64,000 bases of DNA from Prolixibacteraceae bacterium (GTDB taxonomy: Bacteria > Bacteroidota > Bacteroidia > Bacteroidales > Prolixibacteraceae), in the NCBI GenBank assembly GCA_025355875.1, contig JANXYV010000126.1:62001-126000 (forward strand), given 5' to 3'. A program made the translations under genes and the position numbers. This document shows positions 35,836-44,659 of the stretch, piece by piece; the first letter of the stretch is position 1; each line of letters begins with the position of its first letter. Below the pieces are notes generated by a model. It did not search any database. It was not told where the DNA came from and saw only the letters and a program-made list of their open reading frames with translations.

Positions 35836-36198
35836 GTCCTCTAGCCGGACGGGCTGTTACTTTTTCCCTCCAGCTGGAAAAAGTAACCAAAAAGAGCCGC
35901 AGCTGAAGGATAAAAAGCTAAAAACCGAATCCGTTTGGTTAAAAATTTCCAAACTCCTCCCTATGGTCGTCAAACAGGGAAATTTTCTTAATGTTCACTG
36001 CTTCAGTTTTTTTTTACGCTTTTTCTCCTTAGGCGGTTCGAGGTATTGCGGTGCGGTGGGTTGTCCTGTCAGTTCGCGTTAACCTTGTTCGAAGCGAGTG
36101 CGAGAGCCGTCAAAACGCCTGGCCGAGGGTTCGTTTTGACAAGATTTTTGCTTCCTTTTCATCGATTGGAAAAGGAAGAGCCAGTCCGGCTTGAGGAC
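35836..36198. mobile_element. MITE-like palindromic element E (363 bp)
   Basis: Terminal inverted repeats GTCCTCTAGCCGGAC (35836-35850) and GTCCGGCTTGAGGAC (36184-36198) match at 14 of 15 positions. Inside are three hairpins: GTTACTTTTTCC/GGAAAAAGTAAC (35856-35887, 8-nt loop), GTCAAAACG/CGTTTTGAC (36109-36140) and CTTCCTTTTC/GAAAAGGAAG (36151-36178, 8-nt loop). No transposase or plausible gene is inside; translations of it are Lys/Phe-rich strings I regard as non-coding. The rest of the 681-bp gap before 36484 shows nothing further. Confidence 0.75.
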
Positions 36199-36483
36199 AA
36201 AAAATTTGAATACAAATAGATCATCTTTTTTCTTCTCACAAGAATATGAATTTATCCACAAATTATTGATACACGAACCACTTGCCTAAATTGAAAGTTG
36301 AGATTGAAGATTTATTAAAAACTGATTAAACCCATAGGTTTAAAAAATCGGTGTGAAAATAAATAGACCATTGCCAACCTTTTCCTATAAAAATCAAAAC
36401 ATTACTTCCAAACTTCTGTTCCTATTGAGTGGCTTCACCAATGAAAATTGAAGCTGATTTATTCTCATTAATTGAAAATCATC

Positions 36484-37482
36484 ATGAACAGACAAATAAT
36501 CCTTAAATCACGACCAGTTGGGCTTCCAACTGCTGAGAATTTTGAAATTGTGGTAGCCTCTTCGGTAACCGCATCGAATGGCGAGCTGATCGTAAAAGCA
36601 AAGTTCGTATCAGTCGATCCATACATGCGTGGACGAATGAGCGATGCAAAATCGTATGTAGCACCTTTTGAATTGGGGAAACCTATTGAGGGCGGTGTTG
36701 TTGCGGAAGTGCTTGAAAGCCACCATCCGGATTTTAAGGAAGGCGATGTTGTGCTGGCGCCTTTGAAATGGCAGGAGATTCAGGCTGTTTCAGCCGAGAA
36801 GATCACTAAACTTGATAAAAACAATACTCACCTGAGTTATTACCTCGGTATTTTAGGAATGCCCGGTTTGACAGCTTATTTTGGATTGCTGGATATTGGC
36901 AAACCTGTTTCGGGAGAAACTATTGTGATTTCCGGTGCAGCCGGAGCAGTAGGCGTTGTGGTTGGCCAGATTGCCCGCATCAAAGGCTGCAGGGTGGTTG
37001 GTATTTCAGGAAGCGACGAAAAAAATGCCTACCTGAGCGATGAATTGAAATTTGATGAGGTGATCAATTACCGGACTACCGGAAGCATGCGAAAAGCCAT
37101 TGAAAAAGCCTGCCAGGATGGTGTTGACATTTATTTTGACAATGTGGGCGGTGAAATATCGGATGCTGTTATTTCACAGATCAATCAGGGTGCTCGTATT
37201 ATTATTTGTGGTCAGATTTCGTTGTACAACGAAACAAAAATGCCGGTTGGACCGCGCCTCCAGGCAATGCTTCTTAAGAAAAGGGCCTTGATGCAGGGAT
37301 TTATTATCAGCGATTATTATAACCGTTTTCCTGAAGGCGTGAAACAGCTGGCAACCTGGTTAGGCGAAGGTCGATTGAATTCTCAGGAAACCATTGTAAA
37401 AGGTTTTGAGAAGCTTCCTGAAGCATTTATTGGACTTTTTGAAGGTAAAAATACGGGTAAATCGTTGGTAGAGATAGAGTAA
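36484..37482 (+). CDS. NADP-dependent oxidoreductase, leukotriene B4 dehydrogenase/CurA type
   Basis: Medium-chain reductase of 332 residues without the zinc sites. The ATG at 36484 is used; a TTG four codons upstream is less likely. Motifs: VSVDPYMRGRMSD near residue 50, characteristic of the prostaglandin/leukotriene reductase group; GILGMPGLTAYFGLL; and the nucleotide-binding ISGAAGAVGVVVGQIA. FDNVGGEISDAVI and ENLPEAF-like ending (FEKLPEAFIGLFEGKNTGK) also fit. Members reduce alpha,beta-unsaturated carbonyls with NADPH, detoxifying aldehydes and quinones. A ferredoxin-type nitroreductase follows 90 bp downstream. Cytosolic. Confidence 0.92.
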   Translation: MNRQIILKSRPVGLPTAENFEIVVASSVTASNGELIVKAKFVSVDPYMRGRMSDAKSYVAPFELGKPIEGGVVAEVLESHHPDFKEGDVVLAPLKWQEIQAVSAEKITKLDKNNTHLSYYLGILGMPGLTAYFGLLDIGKPVSGETIVISGAAGAVGVVVGQIARIKGCRVVGISGSDEKNAYLSDELKFDEVINYRTTGSMRKAIEKACQDGVDIYFDNVGGEISDAVISQINQGARIIICGQISLYNETKMPVGPRLQAMLLKKRALMQGFIISDYYNRFPEGVKQLATWLGEGRLNSQETIVKGFEKLPEAFIGLFEGKNTGKSLVEIE

Positions 37483-37572
37483 ATTAATTTCTTTAAAGGC
37501 TTACTATTCGGGAAATCATGTGGATTTTCTCCTCAAAAAGCATACTTTTGAGTTTCAGAAAATCTGTTTGTT

Positions 37573-38406
37573 ATGCCTTTTATCCAACTCGAAAAATGTA
37601 CCAAGTGTTTAAAATGTGTGAAGGACTGCCCATCATCGGCAATCACCATAGAAACAGGCGAGATTGCGGACACCTGCATTCACTGCGGGCATTGCGTGGC
37701 AATTTGCCCGGAGATGGCTGTGCGTCCCGATTTTGGAGAAGTTTTTCTGCTTCAGCCGCATTCGGTAACCCCAAAAGATTTCAGGAATTTATGTTCAGGA
37801 ATCAGAACCTGCAGAAGTTATTTGCAGAAAGATGTTCCGGATGCCGTGTTGCTGCAACTTGTTGATAATATGAAACATTATCCGTCGGCAAGCAACGAAC
37901 GGCCACTGCAGGTTTCCATCGTCCGCTCGAAAGAAAAAGTGAAGCTATTGAACGACCAGAGCGCTGAAGCACTGATCCGTCTGATAGGCATGGTTTGCTC
38001 TCCTTGGGTCAGTCCTTTTATCCGGATTCTTGCCCCATCTGTGAATATATCCAAACTGAAACGCTATAGAAACTCTTTTATCGAAAAGCAAAAAAACAAC
38101 GATTCGCAGATTTGTCATCACGCTCCGGCAGTTTTACTGTTTCATGGCAAGACATCGAAAAGCGGAATGGCTGAGGCAGATGCCAATATCTGGGCAACTT
38201 ATACTTCGATTTATGCCAATACGATTGGATTGGGAACCTGTTTCAATGGTTTTATCGTGAAAGCGATGGGTAAGAAAAGTAAGCTGAATCCTCTTTTTAA
38301 AGTTCCCGCGAACCACCAGGTTTATGCGGCTTTGCTGGTTGGTTATCCTAAAGTAAAATACCGGAACGAGGCTTCGCGGCAGAGTCCGATTGTAGCTTTG
38401 CTTTAA
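37573..38406 (+). CDS. Nitroreductase family protein with N-terminal double 4Fe-4S ferredoxin domain
   Basis: A 277-residue flavin/iron-sulfur oxidoreductase. The first 60 residues carry two 4Fe-4S motifs (CTKCLKCVKDCP and CIHCGHCVAICP). From about residue 75 there is an FMN nitroreductase domain (LVDNMKHYPSASNERPLQVS for the FMN phosphate site; YTSIYANTIGLGTCFNGF). An unusual arrangement of extra cysteines (LCSGIRTCRSYL) is also seen. Such fusions are common in anaerobes and suggest electron delivery from ferredoxin to nitro or other acceptor substrates. Physiological substrate unknown. Confidence 0.92.
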   Translation: MPFIQLEKCTKCLKCVKDCPSSAITIETGEIADTCIHCGHCVAICPEMAVRPDFGEVFLLQPHSVTPKDFRNLCSGIRTCRSYLQKDVPDAVLLQLVDNMKHYPSASNERPLQVSIVRSKEKVKLLNDQSAEALIRLIGMVCSPWVSPFIRILAPSVNISKLKRYRNSFIEKQKNNDSQICHHAPAVLLFHGKTSKSGMAEADANIWATYTSIYANTIGLGTCFNGFIVKAMGKKSKLNPLFKVPANHQVYAALLVGYPKVKYRNEASRQSPIVALL

Positions 38407-38518
38407 ATTTTCTAAAAATAGGTTTGTTTGAAGAATTCGCGGAGGATATTTGGAAAGAAAAAGAAAGTTGGTTCAAAGAATTCAAATCTGTTGATCAGCA
38501 TCCTTTGAACCAAAATCT

Positions 38519-38677
38519 TTAGAGTTTTTTGCTTTCTAGCCTTGAGTGATAACGACTTTTGGCTTCTTTTGGATCGGCTCCAACTGCAATATAAATTCTT
38601 GTCTTTACATCGATAATTACCTCCTGCATTTTAGTCAAATCAGGGGTTTTGAAATCATGCTGTTTTTTTTCGAACAT
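38519..38677 (-). CDS. Small hypothetical protein (52 aa)
   Basis: Starts at an ATG (MFEKKQHDF) and encodes a charged, globular-looking 52-residue peptide (LTKMQEVIIDVKTRIYIAVG, then ADPKEAKSRYHSRL). A longer in-frame start exists at 38707. No family recognised. The composition looks protein-like rather than random, and the upstream DNA is AT-rich as expected of a promoter. Confidence 0.4.
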   Translation of the reverse strand: MFEKKQHDFKTPDLTKMQEVIIDVKTRIYIAVGADPKEAKSRYHSRLESKKL

Positions 38678-38971
38678 CTTGTTTTTCCTTTCAGTTATTA
38701 TATTCACTAATTTCAGCCTGCTAAGGCCATTTGGTATAAAAAAAATCGAGGTTGATATGTTTCACAACGTGAAAATACAGGAAAATGTTTTAAGGAAATG
38801 CAAATATAGCTGCCGGGTCGGTATAATTAAGTTTATTTAGGAATTGCCTACATTAATTAACTTAAAATCAACATAGACCGGCCAATTCTTTCATTCCGTT
38901 CCTATTTTGTTGTTAGCTAGCCTCCAAAGTCTGAAATTTAGACCTGTTTGAATGTTTGCCAGCATAATTTC

Positions 38972-38987
38972 TCGCACAATTGTGCGA
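38972..38987. promoter_or_regulatory. Perfect 16-bp palindrome upstream of the T9SS protein
   Basis: TCGCACAATTGTGCGA is a perfect gapless palindrome; with one mismatch the arms extend to 12 bp each. It lies 212 bp upstream of the T9SS gene in an otherwise empty AT-rich region (38680-39199), so it may be a regulator binding site. Confidence 0.4.
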
Positions 38988-39199
38988 AAAATTCAGGCGA
39001 AACGCTGATCCTTATTTTATTATAAAAATACTCCATCCTTTTTGAAATATTTATTTGATATATAAATTACATATATTCAGTGTTTTAGATTTTGTGACTG
39101 AATTTCAAAGCCTTCTGTTTTCATAATGGTATATCGTTTGGAATTGTTCCCTCGAATTGCAGATCAAGTTTCTGAACATTCAGAAACTCGCAACTAACA

Positions 39200-40324
39200 A
39201 TGGTTATGAAACAATTTAACGAAAAATATCAAAAGTACGGGTTCTTGTCGATTCTCCTGGTTTTGCTGTTTTCTTTAGGCATCATGGCTGGTGCAAATGG
39301 GGAAACACCTGCTCAGACCCATTACACAACAGTTTGGCAGGGAGAAAACGGACAAAATCACATGAATTTTGTGGTGGTATCTGCGGTTTTAGAAAATATT
39401 CCACTGTCTGCCGGCGACGAAATAGGTGTTTTTAGCGGGTCATTTTGTGTGGGTACGAAAAGATTGACTCAGGAAATCAATATTGCCAACAGTTCTACTT
39501 TCCTTACCATTCCTGCTTCTCAGAAGGATGGTTCAAATAATGGATTTACCGATAATGACACCATCCTGTTCAAAATATGGGATCATGTCAATCAAAATGA
39601 AATGATGGTAAAAGCCGTTACCTACCTGAATAATGTTCCCACCTGGATTACCTCGGGAAGATTTAAAGCAGAGTCAACAGCGGTAGTTGAAATCGAATCC
39701 TATTCCGGATATTTCTCAAGTTCGGCGGATGCAAATAGTCCTCAAATGAACATCAATTTGCTTGGAATCAGTGAATCAGGCTTGGTAATAGGTGATGAAC
39801 TGGGAGCATTTGATGGTCAGATTTGTGTAGGAACTATTAAGATTTCAGAAAGTGTTTTATCACAGGATTCTGCCCGTATAATTGCTTCTTCATCAACCAG
39901 TGTCAATATTCAGAATGGTTTTTTGAATGGTCATTCCATCGAAATTATTGCCTGGAATCATGTTTCCGGGAATGAATTTCAGGTTCAGGCTGAAATATTA
40001 GACGGACAAATGAAATATGCTACAAATTCGAGTGTTCTGGTTAAACTTAAATCAACTGCCACCAGCGCAACAAGGCTTAATGACCAGGTTCAGATAGAAC
40101 TTTTTCCAAATCCTGCTTATGGCCGGTTTACGGTTCATCTCTCGCAAATTCCCGATCATGGAAGTCAGATCGATATTTTTGATCTTTCGGGCAGAAAGGT
40201 TGCTTCCCGCGAAATTTCAGGACTCGCTGAAGGATTTAATTTGGAGAATCAATTGAAAGGAATCTATTTCGTTAAATTTAAAATAGGTGCTTATGAAAAA
40301 ACTCAAAAATTGATCATTCGTTGA
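39200..40324 (+). CDS. Secreted T9SS protein with duplicated beta domain
   Basis: A 374-residue protein exported through Sec (FLSILLVLLFSLGIMAGANG) and then by the type IX system. The C-terminal about 85 residues are a type A sorting domain: VQIELFPNPAYGRFTVHL, DIFDLSGRKVASREIS, LKGIYFVKFKIG and a basic end. Between these, two homologous domains of about 120 residues repeat the pattern GDE[IL]G.F.G..CVGT (SAGDEIGVFSGSFCVGTKR and VIGDELGAFDGQICVGTIK), each with a WDHV/WNHV segment later. Both have a single Cys. It is probably displayed on the cell surface. Function unknown. A strong terminator follows. Confidence 0.85.
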   Translation: MVMKQFNEKYQKYGFLSILLVLLFSLGIMAGANGETPAQTHYTTVWQGENGQNHMNFVVVSAVLENIPLSAGDEIGVFSGSFCVGTKRLTQEINIANSSTFLTIPASQKDGSNNGFTDNDTILFKIWDHVNQNEMMVKAVTYLNNVPTWITSGRFKAESTAVVEIESYSGYFSSSADANSPQMNINLLGISESGLVIGDELGAFDGQICVGTIKISESVLSQDSARIIASSSTSVNIQNGFLNGHSIEIIAWNHVSGNEFQVQAEILDGQMKYATNSSVLVKLKSTATSATRLNDQVQIELFPNPAYGRFTVHLSQIPDHGSQIDIFDLSGRKVASREISGLAEGFNLENQLKGIYFVKFKIGAYEKTQKLIIR

Positions 40325-40346
40325 AAACTTAGGTTTGGTTCAATTG

Positions 40347-40382
40347 AAAGTCCCCGGTTTGTAGTTTCCGGGGACTTTTTTT
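40347..40382 (+). terminator. Rho-independent terminator of the T9SS gene
   Basis: AAAGTCCCCGG and CCGGGGACTTT form a perfect 11-bp GC-rich stem with a 10-nt loop, followed by TTTTTT, 23 bp past the stop codon. Confidence 0.92.
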
Positions 40383-40448
40383 AAATTTTTTGTGCTGTTT
40401 GATTCACCTGATGAATAAATCAGGAAGCTGGGTAAGCTCCCCAAGAGT

Positions 40449-40676
40449 TTACTTTAGTGCGATTTTATGAAGAAGTGTTTCTACTTCCCGGTGGGATATA
40501 CAACTTTGATGTTTTTCGATTCTTTCCTTTTTTTCCTTTTCCGTCATTGCATTGAAAAATGCAATCCTCTCTTTGGAAGGTAATAGCCTGATTTGATAAA
40601 AAGCACAGGTATGTAACTCGCTTTCGACAGGGCAATTGAATATCAGTCCGTAAAAGTTTGAATAGCGCTTTTCCAT
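40449..40676 (-). CDS. Small conserved-looking hypothetical protein (75 aa)
   Basis: Encodes MEKRYSNFYGLIFNCPVE at the N-terminus, then HTCAFYQIRLLPSKERIAFF and a Lys/Glu-rich helix (TEKEKKERIEKHQ) ending in an SHREVETLLHK helix. I chose the ATG at 40676; another in-frame start lies at 40694. The two Cys and His residues of the N-terminal half could bind a metal. No family assigned. It is convergent with the T9SS gene, beyond its terminator. Confidence 0.5.
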   Translation of the reverse strand: MEKRYSNFYGLIFNCPVESELHTCAFYQIRLLPSKERIAFFNAMTEKEKKERIEKHQSCISHREVETLLHKIALK

Positions 40677-40773
40677 AGTTCCTATCTTAAACAAACTAAA
40701 CTTAATTCATGTTTTTATCCACCAGATCAGAAAAAGGTAACCCTAGAAAGGTGTCAATTTTTTAAATTTTAAC

Positions 40774-40807
40774 TTTGAAGAGCCTTTGGCTTATTTTTAT
40801 ATTTTTG
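40774..40807 (+). promoter_or_regulatory. Candidate promoter of ffh-folD
   Basis: TTTG (40774-40777), 22 bp, then TATTTTTG (40800-40807), matching the Bacteroidota consensus apart from a slightly long spacer. Transcription would start about 145 bp before ffh, leaving a long leader. Confidence 0.5.
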
Positions 40808-40864
40808 CATGAGTTTTATCCAAAATGAAACAATCCATTCTGGAAAATTCGAGCAGACGAGGCA

Positions 40865-40919
40865 GGATGATTATTGGTTGACTCACAGCCGGTGCAACAG
40901 TCAGGCATCCGGTCAATAA
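40865..40919 (+). other. Possible structured leader RNA upstream of ffh (pseudoknot-capable)
   Basis: Within the predicted ffh leader, GGATG (40865-40869) can pair with CATCC (40906-40910) and TTATTG (40871-40876) with CAATAA (40914-40919). The two pairings interleave as in an H-type pseudoknot. A third stem TGACT/AGTCA (40879-40883/40899-40903) closes the loop between them. It is more GC-rich than its surroundings. It does not resemble 4.5S RNA, and I do not recognise the family. Confidence 0.35.
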
Positions 40920-40958
40920 AGAATGAAATATAAACACTTGAAAATCTTGTAAATAGAT

Positions 40959-42290
40959 ATGTTTGAGAATCTGAATGAAAAGCTGGAAAGGTCGTTTAAA
41001 CTTCTGAAAGGTCAGGGGAAAATTACCGAAATCAATGTTGCCGAAACCTTAAAAGAGGTACGTCGTGCTTTACTCGATGCCGACGTTAACTTTAAGATAG
41101 CCAAGTCGTTCACTGAGAATGTCCGAAAAAAGGCTTTGGGTTTGGATGTTCTAAATTCGATCAAACCGGGTCAGCTGATGGTAAAAATCGTCCATGATGA
41201 ACTGGCTGAACTGATGGGCGGAAAATTTGTTGACATCAACTTAAAAGGTAATCCAACTGTAATTGTGATCGCTGGACTTCAAGGTTCCGGAAAAACCACC
41301 TTCTCCGGAAAGCTTGCAAAAATGCTGAAAAGCAAAAAGGGCAGGCATCCATTGCTGGTTGCCTGCGACGTCTATCGTCCGGCAGCCATCGAACAATTGA
41401 AAATTTTAGGATCACAGATCGGAGTGCCGGTATATACCGAAGATGGAAGTAAAAATCCTGTAAAAATTGCGCAGGAAGCCATTCGTCAGGCAAAACTTCA
41501 AGGCAATGATGTCGTCATTATTGATACGGCCGGTCGTTTGGCGATCGATCAGGAAATGATGAACGAAATCAGTGCCGTTAAAGACGCTGTAAAACCTCAC
41601 GAAATTCTGTTTGTCGTTGATGCGATGACCGGTCAGGATGCTGTGAATACGGCCAAAGAATTTAACGATCGTCTTGATTTCGATGGAGTTGTTCTGACTA
41701 AATTAGATGGTGACACCCGCGGTGGAGCTGCGCTTTCCATCCGTTCGGTGGTGGATAAGCCGATCAAATTTGTCGGTACAGGCGAAAAACTCGATACACT
41801 CGATATCTTCCACCCTGAACGTATGGCCGACCGTATTTTAGGCATGGGCGATATCGTTTCGCTGGTCGAAAAAGCTCAGGAACAATTTGATGAAGTTGAG
41901 GCCCGGAGAATTCAGCAGAAACTGGCTAAAAATCAGTTCAGTTTCAACGACTTTCTGAAACAAATTCAGCAGATCAAAAAGATGGGCAACCTGAAAGATC
42001 TCGCCGGAATGATCCCGGGAATGGGAAAAGCGTTGAAAGATGTTCAGATTGAGGACGATGCCTTCAAACACATTGAAGCCATTATCTATTCTATGACCCA
42101 TGCTGAAAGGGAAGATCCCAGCATTTTGACCGGTTCGCGCAGAAAGCGGATTGCCGACGGTTCTGGAACAAACATTCAGGAAGTGAACCGCCTTATAAAA
42201 CAATTTGCCGAAACCCGGAAAATGATGAAAGTCGTTTCGCAGGGCAATAACATGAAGCGGATGATGGGAAATATGGGTAAAGGAAGATAA
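40959..42290 (+). CDS. ffh: Signal recognition particle protein Ffh (SRP54)
   Basis: GTPase that targets nascent membrane and exported proteins to FtsY and SecYEG. The 443-residue length is standard. N-domain helices (about 1-90) are followed by the G domain with [15 protein letters not shown] (P-loop), [35 protein letters not shown] and [20 protein letters not shown]. The methionine-rich M domain starts near 325 and ends with [20 protein letters not shown]. The gene is followed 17 bp later by folD, so both are probably cotranscribed. Confidence 0.98.
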   Translation: MFENLNEKLERSFKLLKGQGKITEINVAETLKEVRRALLDADVNFKIAKSFTENVRKKALGLDVLNSIKPGQLMVKIVHDELAELMGGKFVDINLKGNPTVIVIAGLQGSGKTTFSGKLAKMLKSKKGRHPLLVACDVYRPAAIEQLKILGSQIGVPVYTEDGSKNPVKIAQEAIRQAKLQGNDVVIIDTAGRLAIDQEMMNEISAVKDAVKPHEILFVVDAMTGQDAVNTAKEFNDRLDFDGVVLTKLDGDTRGGAALSIRSVVDKPIKFVGTGEKLDTLDIFHPERMADRILGMGDIVSLVEKAQEQFDEVEARRIQQKLAKNQFSFNDFLKQIQQIKKMGNLKDLAGMIPGMGKALKDVQIEDDAFKHIEAIIYSMTHAEREDPSILTGSRRKRIADGSGTNIQEVNRLIKQFAETRKMMKVVSQGNNMKRMMGNMGKGR

Positions 42291-42307
42291 CTGATAAACA
42301 GATTGAT

Positions 42308-43177
42308 ATGATTTTAATTGACGGAAAAAAAACTGCTGACGAGATAAAAAAAGAAATTGCCGAATGCGTTCGGGAAATTGTGGCCACCGGAAAGCGGGCA
42401 CCGCATCTGGCGGCAGTTTTGGTCGGTCATGATGGTGGAAGCGAAACTTATGTGGCTTTTAAGATCAAAGATTGCGAGGAAGTTGGCTATCGTTCATCGC
42501 TCATCCGTTTCGAAGACGATGTGACTGAAGCTGAATTGCTTGCCAAAGTTCAGGAATTAAACCTGGACCCGGACCTCGATGGCTTTATTGTACAGCTTCC
42601 GCTGCCTAAACACATTTCGGAACAAAAAGTGATTGAAGCGATTGATGCACGAAAAGATGTGGATGGGTTTCATCCTGAAAATGTTGGACGTCTGGTTTTA
42701 GGCATGCCGGCATTTTTATCGGCGACTCCATTTGGAATCATCGAATTGCTAAAAAGATACCAGATCCCGACTTCAGGGAAAAATTGTGTGATTGTTGGCC
42801 GGAGCAATATTGTGGGTCGTCCGTTGAGTATCCTGATGTCACAAAAAGCAGTAAATGCTACAGTGACCGTGGCCCACAGTCGGACAAAAGATCTTGAAAA
42901 AGTGTGTGCGAATGCCGATATTCTGATTGCAGCACTTGGTTCACCTGAATTTATTAAGGCCAATATGGTCAAAGAAGGAGCAGTAGTCATCGATGTGGGT
43001 ACAACCCGGGTCAGCGCTCCGGAAACCAAATCAGGATGGCGATTGAAAGGCGATGTAAAATTTGACGAGGTCGCTCCTAAATGTTCGTACATTACTCCTG
43101 TACCGGGTGGGGTAGGGCCAATGACCCGTGTCTCGTTGCTTCAGAATACTTTGCTAGCGGCAAAGATGAAGGGATAA
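42308..43177 (+). CDS. folD: Bifunctional methylenetetrahydrofolate dehydrogenase/cyclohydrolase
   Basis: Interconverts 5,10-methylene-, methenyl- and 10-formyl-tetrahydrofolate in one-carbon metabolism. The 289-residue length is normal. Both family signatures are present: [19 protein letters not shown] with the active-site Tyr/Lys, and the [10 protein letters not shown] block near the C-terminus; the NADP site shows [14 protein letters not shown]. It lies 17 bp after ffh. A short hairpin with a T-run follows its stop. Confidence 0.98.
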   Translation: MILIDGKKTADEIKKEIAECVREIVATGKRAPHLAAVLVGHDGGSETYVAFKIKDCEEVGYRSSLIRFEDDVTEAELLAKVQELNLDPDLDGFIVQLPLPKHISEQKVIEAIDARKDVDGFHPENVGRLVLGMPAFLSATPFGIIELLKRYQIPTSGKNCVIVGRSNIVGRPLSILMSQKAVNATVTVAHSRTKDLEKVCANADILIAALGSPEFIKANMVKEGAVVIDVGTTRVSAPETKSGWRLKGDVKFDEVAPKCSYITPVPGGVGPMTRVSLLQNTLLAAKMKG

Positions 43178-43184
43178 TTTCTGT

Positions 43185-43210
43185 AAAGGCGCCCCTCAGT
43201 GCCTTTTTTT
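43185..43210 (+). terminator. Probable terminator after folD
   Basis: AAAGGC (43185-43190) and GCCTTT (43201-43206) form a short stem followed by TTTT, starting 8 bp after the folD stop. The stem is short, so strength is uncertain. Confidence 0.55.
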
Positions 43211-43234
43211 TACCAATGTTGAAAATGAAAAGTG

Positions 43235-44050
43235 ATGGAGAAGAATTTCAGGCAATATTTAATGAAATCGGTTATTCTGCTATTTATTCTGATTGTTCAG
43301 GCTTGCGGCACAGTTCCGTTGATTGGACGGAAACAAGTGATTTTGATGCCGGAATCGAGCATCGTAGAAATGAGTCTGACCAACTATTCCGATTTTTTGA
43401 AATCGAATAAAATTTCAACCGACAAAGTGGGAACTGCCACAATTAAACGAGTTGGCTCCAGAATTTCGGCAGCAGTTGAAAAATACCTGAAGGATAATGG
43501 ATTTCAGGATCGGATTGCTGATTTTAAATGGGAATTTAATCTGGTTGAAAGTAAAGAATTGAATGCCTGGTGTATGCCGGGAGGAAAAGTGGTTTTCTAC
43601 ACCGGAATCATGCCGGTGACCCAAAACGACGCAGGCGTTGCTGTGGTAATGGGACACGAAATTGGTCATGCTGTGGCCCGTCATGGAAACGAACGGATGA
43701 GTGAACAGTTGATTGCCCAATACGGCGATGTGGCTCTTTCTGAATTAATTAAATCAAAGCCTGCAGAAACTCAGGCCGTTTTTCAAAATGTTTACGGTTT
43801 GGGAGCGCAGTATGCGGTGATGCTACCTTATTCACGGATGCATGAATATGAGGCTGATAAACTTGGACTGATTTTCATGTCAATTGCTGGTTACGACCCT
43901 CATGAAGCTCTTGCTTTTTGGCAACGGATGGCCGCCAATTCAACAGCCAAACAACCTGAATTTTTAAGTACGCACCCCTTGGAGCAAAACCGGATTGAAG
44001 CAATCAAACAGTTTTTGCCGGAGGCAATGAAGTTATATACGGGCAAATAA
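43235..44050 (+). CDS. M48 family metallopeptidase, lipoprotein
   Basis: Zinc protease of 271 residues in the M48 family (LoiP/BepA-like). The ATG at 43235 is preferred over an overlapping GTG. A lipoprotein signal is visible (SVILLFILIVQAC). The zinc motif is HEIGHAVARHG, with the third ligand in MHEYEADKLGLIFM. NAWCMPGGKVVFYTGIM and STHPLEQNRIEAI are typical of the family. Members degrade misfolded outer-membrane proteins in the periplasm. It is 57 bp after folD and the terminator between them suggests its own promoter. Confidence 0.93.
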   Translation: MEKNFRQYLMKSVILLFILIVQACGTVPLIGRKQVILMPESSIVEMSLTNYSDFLKSNKISTDKVGTATIKRVGSRISAAVEKYLKDNGFQDRIADFKWEFNLVESKELNAWCMPGGKVVFYTGIMPVTQNDAGVAVVMGHEIGHAVARHGNERMSEQLIAQYGDVALSELIKSKPAETQAVFQNVYGLGAQYAVMLPYSRMHEYEADKLGLIFMSIAGYDPHEALAFWQRMAANSTAKQPEFLSTHPLEQNRIEAIKQFLPEAMKLYTGK

Positions 44051-44182
44051 AAATCCTATCAAAGAATATTCTGTCGTCTTGAAAAACTTATGTTAGCGTG
44101 TTTGTTAACATTTTTAAATTTTATCCGTTTTTTTTATTTAATTTTGAGAACCTAAGAATGGAATAAACTTAATAAGAGAAAG

Positions 44183-44581
44183 ATGGAAGATTTTGAAAAA
44201 AATGAGGACGGATTGGAAACCGACAGTAAATTTAGAGAAGAAATCTACTCAAAAGCTGTCAGAGCTGGGAAAAGAACCTATTTCTTTGATGTTAAATCAA
44301 CACGAAGAGATGAGTTGTATCTGACCATCACTGAAAGTAAAAAACGGTTTGAGCAGGATGGTAATTTTCATTTTGAGAAACACAAAATTTTCCTTTACAA
44401 AGAAGACTTTGATAAATTTGCCGAAGGTTTACAAGAAGTGATCAGTTTTATTGATCAAAATCAAATCGAAGAATATGATGATCAGTACGAAACGGACAAT
44501 TTAGAGAATCAGGAAGAAAAAGTTCTCGAAGAAGTAGGGGTCGACAAAGATTTTACGAAAATAGATTTCGAAGCCTTATAG
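44183..44581 (+). CDS. PUR-alpha-like DNA/RNA-binding protein (DUF3276)
   Basis: A 132-residue cytosolic nucleic-acid-binding protein. The PUR fold is visible as YSKAVRAGKRTYFFDVKSTR, DELYLTITESKKRFEQDG, FEKHKIFLYKEDFDKFAEGL, followed by an acidic tail. Borrelia and Bacteroidota PUR proteins bind single-stranded and double-stranded nucleic acid as dimers. A -7-like TAATTTTG lies at 44139-44146, about 40 bp before the start. A strong terminator follows. Its targets here are unknown. Confidence 0.92.
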   Translation: MEDFEKNEDGLETDSKFREEIYSKAVRAGKRTYFFDVKSTRRDELYLTITESKKRFEQDGNFHFEKHKIFLYKEDFDKFAEGLQEVISFIDQNQIEEYDDQYETDNLENQEEKVLEEVGVDKDFTKIDFEAL

Positions 44582-44623
44582 ACTAATCTATAGTGTTTTG
44601 TACTATCAATTTACCAGATATAG

Positions 44624-44659
44624 ATCAACCGGATGAATTCATCTGGTTGATTTTTTTTT
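44624..44659 (+). terminator. Rho-independent terminator of the PUR gene
   Basis: ATCAACCGGATG and CATCTGGTTGAT form a 12-bp stem with one G-U pair and a 4-nt loop (AATT), followed by nine T residues. Confidence 0.92.

Noticed and set aside
35813-36082. An 89-residue ORF inside the 363-bp element
   Set aside because: It runs through palindromes and has a low-complexity Ser/Phe/Lys translation; the terminal inverted repeats explain the sequence better.
40808-40958. 4.5S SRP RNA upstream of ffh
   Set aside because: The conserved GGAA tetraloop and symmetric-loop sequences of SRP RNA are not present.
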